A DNA stretch of 64,000 nucleotides from Firmicutes bacterium AM55-24TS (lineage in GTDB: Bacteria; Bacillota; Clostridia; UBA1381): the NCBI GenBank assembly GCA_003460745.1, contig QTVU01000001.1, positions 97,131 through 161,130 on the forward strand, given 5' to 3'. Positions 38,901 through 41,900 of this stretch are shown one piece after another (the stretch's first letter is position 1; every line of letters starts with the position of its first letter). The notes beneath the pieces are model-generated. The model made no database searches and had not been told where the DNA came from. It saw only the letters and a list, made by a program, of their open reading frames with translations. The position numbers and the translations under genes are program-made.

Positions 38901-41900
38901 TACCGGTAAGCTTAATCTTTTTAGTACCGACAGCTGTAGGATAATTGCTGTTATCAAAACCGCCGTTACCGATTTGACCTTGAGTACCAAGACCCCAAGC
39001 ATATACGTCACCGTCTGTTTTTATAACTGCAGAATGATTGCCGTTGTTACTTGCATCTGCCCAGATTACTCTGTCAAGATTATTGGTACCGTTTTCATCT
39101 TTAACGTTTGTAAACTTGCTTTCTGACAGATTTGTAGAACCTACGCCAAGCATTCCGTAATCGTTCTTACCTGTTGCAAGAAGTTCCTTACCGTTTTCCT
39201 TAATTGCAAATGTAGCTCTTGCTCCGCTGATACGGATTACATTATCTATATTGTTATTCTTTCTTGGCAAGCCGTCTGAATTAACAACACCAAGCTGACT
39301 GTCTACACCTTTACCCCAAACATATGTTTCCTTGTTTTCGGTAATTGCAAATCCACTGCCGTAACCCGCAGCGATTGCTACAACTTTATCATCAATAGAA
39401 ACTTGAGATTTTGCTACTACACTTGTAGAAAGCTTACTTGTACCGTGTTCAATACTGCCGTTATATCCCCAAGCATATACTCTGCCTGATTCTGCAAGAG
39501 AATAGCTTGTAGCATTTCTGCCGCCTGCTATTGCTATTGCTCTTGATACACCTGTATATATCGGTGAAAGGATATAACCTGCACTACCGCTCTTGATTTG
39601 TCCGTTGTAATTCTTACCCCAGCCATATACGTCCATTGTATCTGTAATTGCAAGTGCAAATTCATCTACACCTGAACCGCCAACTGAAATATCAGTTACA
39701 AGCAAACCGTTATTTACAAATGACTGAATCATTTGAGGAGTATTAAGCTGAACACTTGTTACCAAGCCTTGACCAAGCTGTCCATAATTATTTACACCCC
39801 ATGTCCAAAGATGTCCGTCAAAATCAAGCGCCATTACGAAATTATCGCCTACAGCAATCTTTTTAATATTTGACATAACCTTTCGAGGTTCTGTTTCCAT
39901 ACCGCCTGTGTATCCAAGGCCAAGTTGTCCTGAAGCATTATTACCCCATGACCAAACTGTTCCGTTTGCCTTTAGAGCTACAGTAAATGTTTGACCTGCC
40001 TCTACTATCGGATATGTTACGTATTCGTCTTTATCAGGCACTACTGAAACTAAGACATAAAGAGTATTAATTACATTATCTGCACTGTCTTTAATCTTAA
40101 TTTGAACATATGTCTGTCCGACAGTTTTACCTGTTACTATACCGTTTGAATCAACCGTTGCAACATTGCTGTCCCATACATCAAATTCCTGACTGTATGT
40201 AGCTGCCGCATCAGCTGATGAGAATAGGTTAAATGAACCCTTAATATCAATTATATTACCAATGTTTTGCTGCTTGTCAATCTTAGCAAGTATTTCTCTT
40301 TCCTTGACTAAAATTGTAGGCTCTGCACCTATCATTTGTGCAACATTGATTTTGTCGCCTGCATTTTGCAATGCAAGCTGTAAAGAAGTATTATCACCAA
40401 CTGACCAAACGCTACCATTTGAATCAATATATAGTGAGTGTGCACCGTTTCTTGATGATGATGCACCTATTGCATCAGTTGCTGTTGTACCGTCATTCTT
40501 CGCAAATTCCGAATACGGAACCATTGAAGTTGAGTTGTCTTCAGAACCATTTGCAAGTTGACCGTGGTCGCCTAAACCTGATATTTTAAGCTGGCTGTCT
40601 TTATCTATTGTATATATGCTGTCACCACCGCCGATTATCGCTGTATTATCACGTCCAAGCATTTCTGTCGGAGTTCTGAGCGTTGATGTATTATTCGGCG
40701 AAATTGCATAGTATGCGTTATTACCCCATGCATATGTCTTTGTTGAAGGCTTACTTGAAGCATCAAGAGAATATGTAACAGCTATACCGTTTTGGTTACC
40801 TGCACCGATTGCCATTACTCTGTTATCAAGCGGTACTAATGTATATACTGAACCTGACGTTCCGCCTGTTCCGTATTCATATGCATAGTTCTTACCTAAT
40901 GCATATACAAGACCGTTTGAAGTAAGCGTATAAACCGTTGCACCTCTGCCGGCTGCAACATCTACCGCATTAACTGCCGGAGATACAACAGGAGTATTGT
41001 AGCTTGCGTCATTTGCAATCTTTAATTGTCTGTATTCATTTGAACCGAAACCATATACGTTACCGTTTGAATCAAGTGCAACAACAAATATCTTCTCGTC
41101 ATTCAATCCGCCTGCGGCAATCGCAACGATATTTTCAAGATATGTCTTATCTGCATTGCCTTGGTTCTGTTCACCCTTCAATACCTGTACCGGTACATTT
41201 GAGCTTACAGTTGTTCCGTTGCCAAGCTGACCGTTGTCATTTCTACCCCACGTCCAAACTGTTCCGTCTGTCTTTAGAGCTACCGCTGTCTGACCTGCTG
41301 CCGCAATCTTTATAATATCGCTTAAAGAGTCTATCTTTTCCGGATATACAACTGTTCCGTTTGATACACCGTTACCAAGCTGACCGTATGTATTTTGGCC
41401 CCATGTCCAAACTGTTCCGTCTGCCTTTAGAGCAACAGTAAAGTCTGTACCTGCAGCTACCTGCGGATATGCTACACTTGTTTTTCCGACCGTCAAATCT
41501 GACGGACGTACTTCTACCTTAACAAGACCTGTTGTTAGAGGGTCGTTTGCAATAGATACTATAACATATGTTGTACCTACACCCACCGGCGTAATTTCAC
41601 CGGTATCAGGATTTACAGTTATAATATTATTGTTTCCGTCATATGTCTGCCATAGAAGCTTAGCATCTGTCTTACCGCCGTTATTTGAGTTGAATACATT
41701 AAACGAATCAACTGACGGTGCCGGAATTGTTACACTTCCGCCATTTACCTTTAATGAATATAGATATTGACTCATTGTCAGGTAAGATGCACCAACTCTT
41801 ACAGGAGTCGACTCATCTTTATTTGAACCGTTGCCAAGTTTATAATATGAATTATTTCCCCAAGCCCAAATACTACCGTTTGACTTGATTGCATACATTG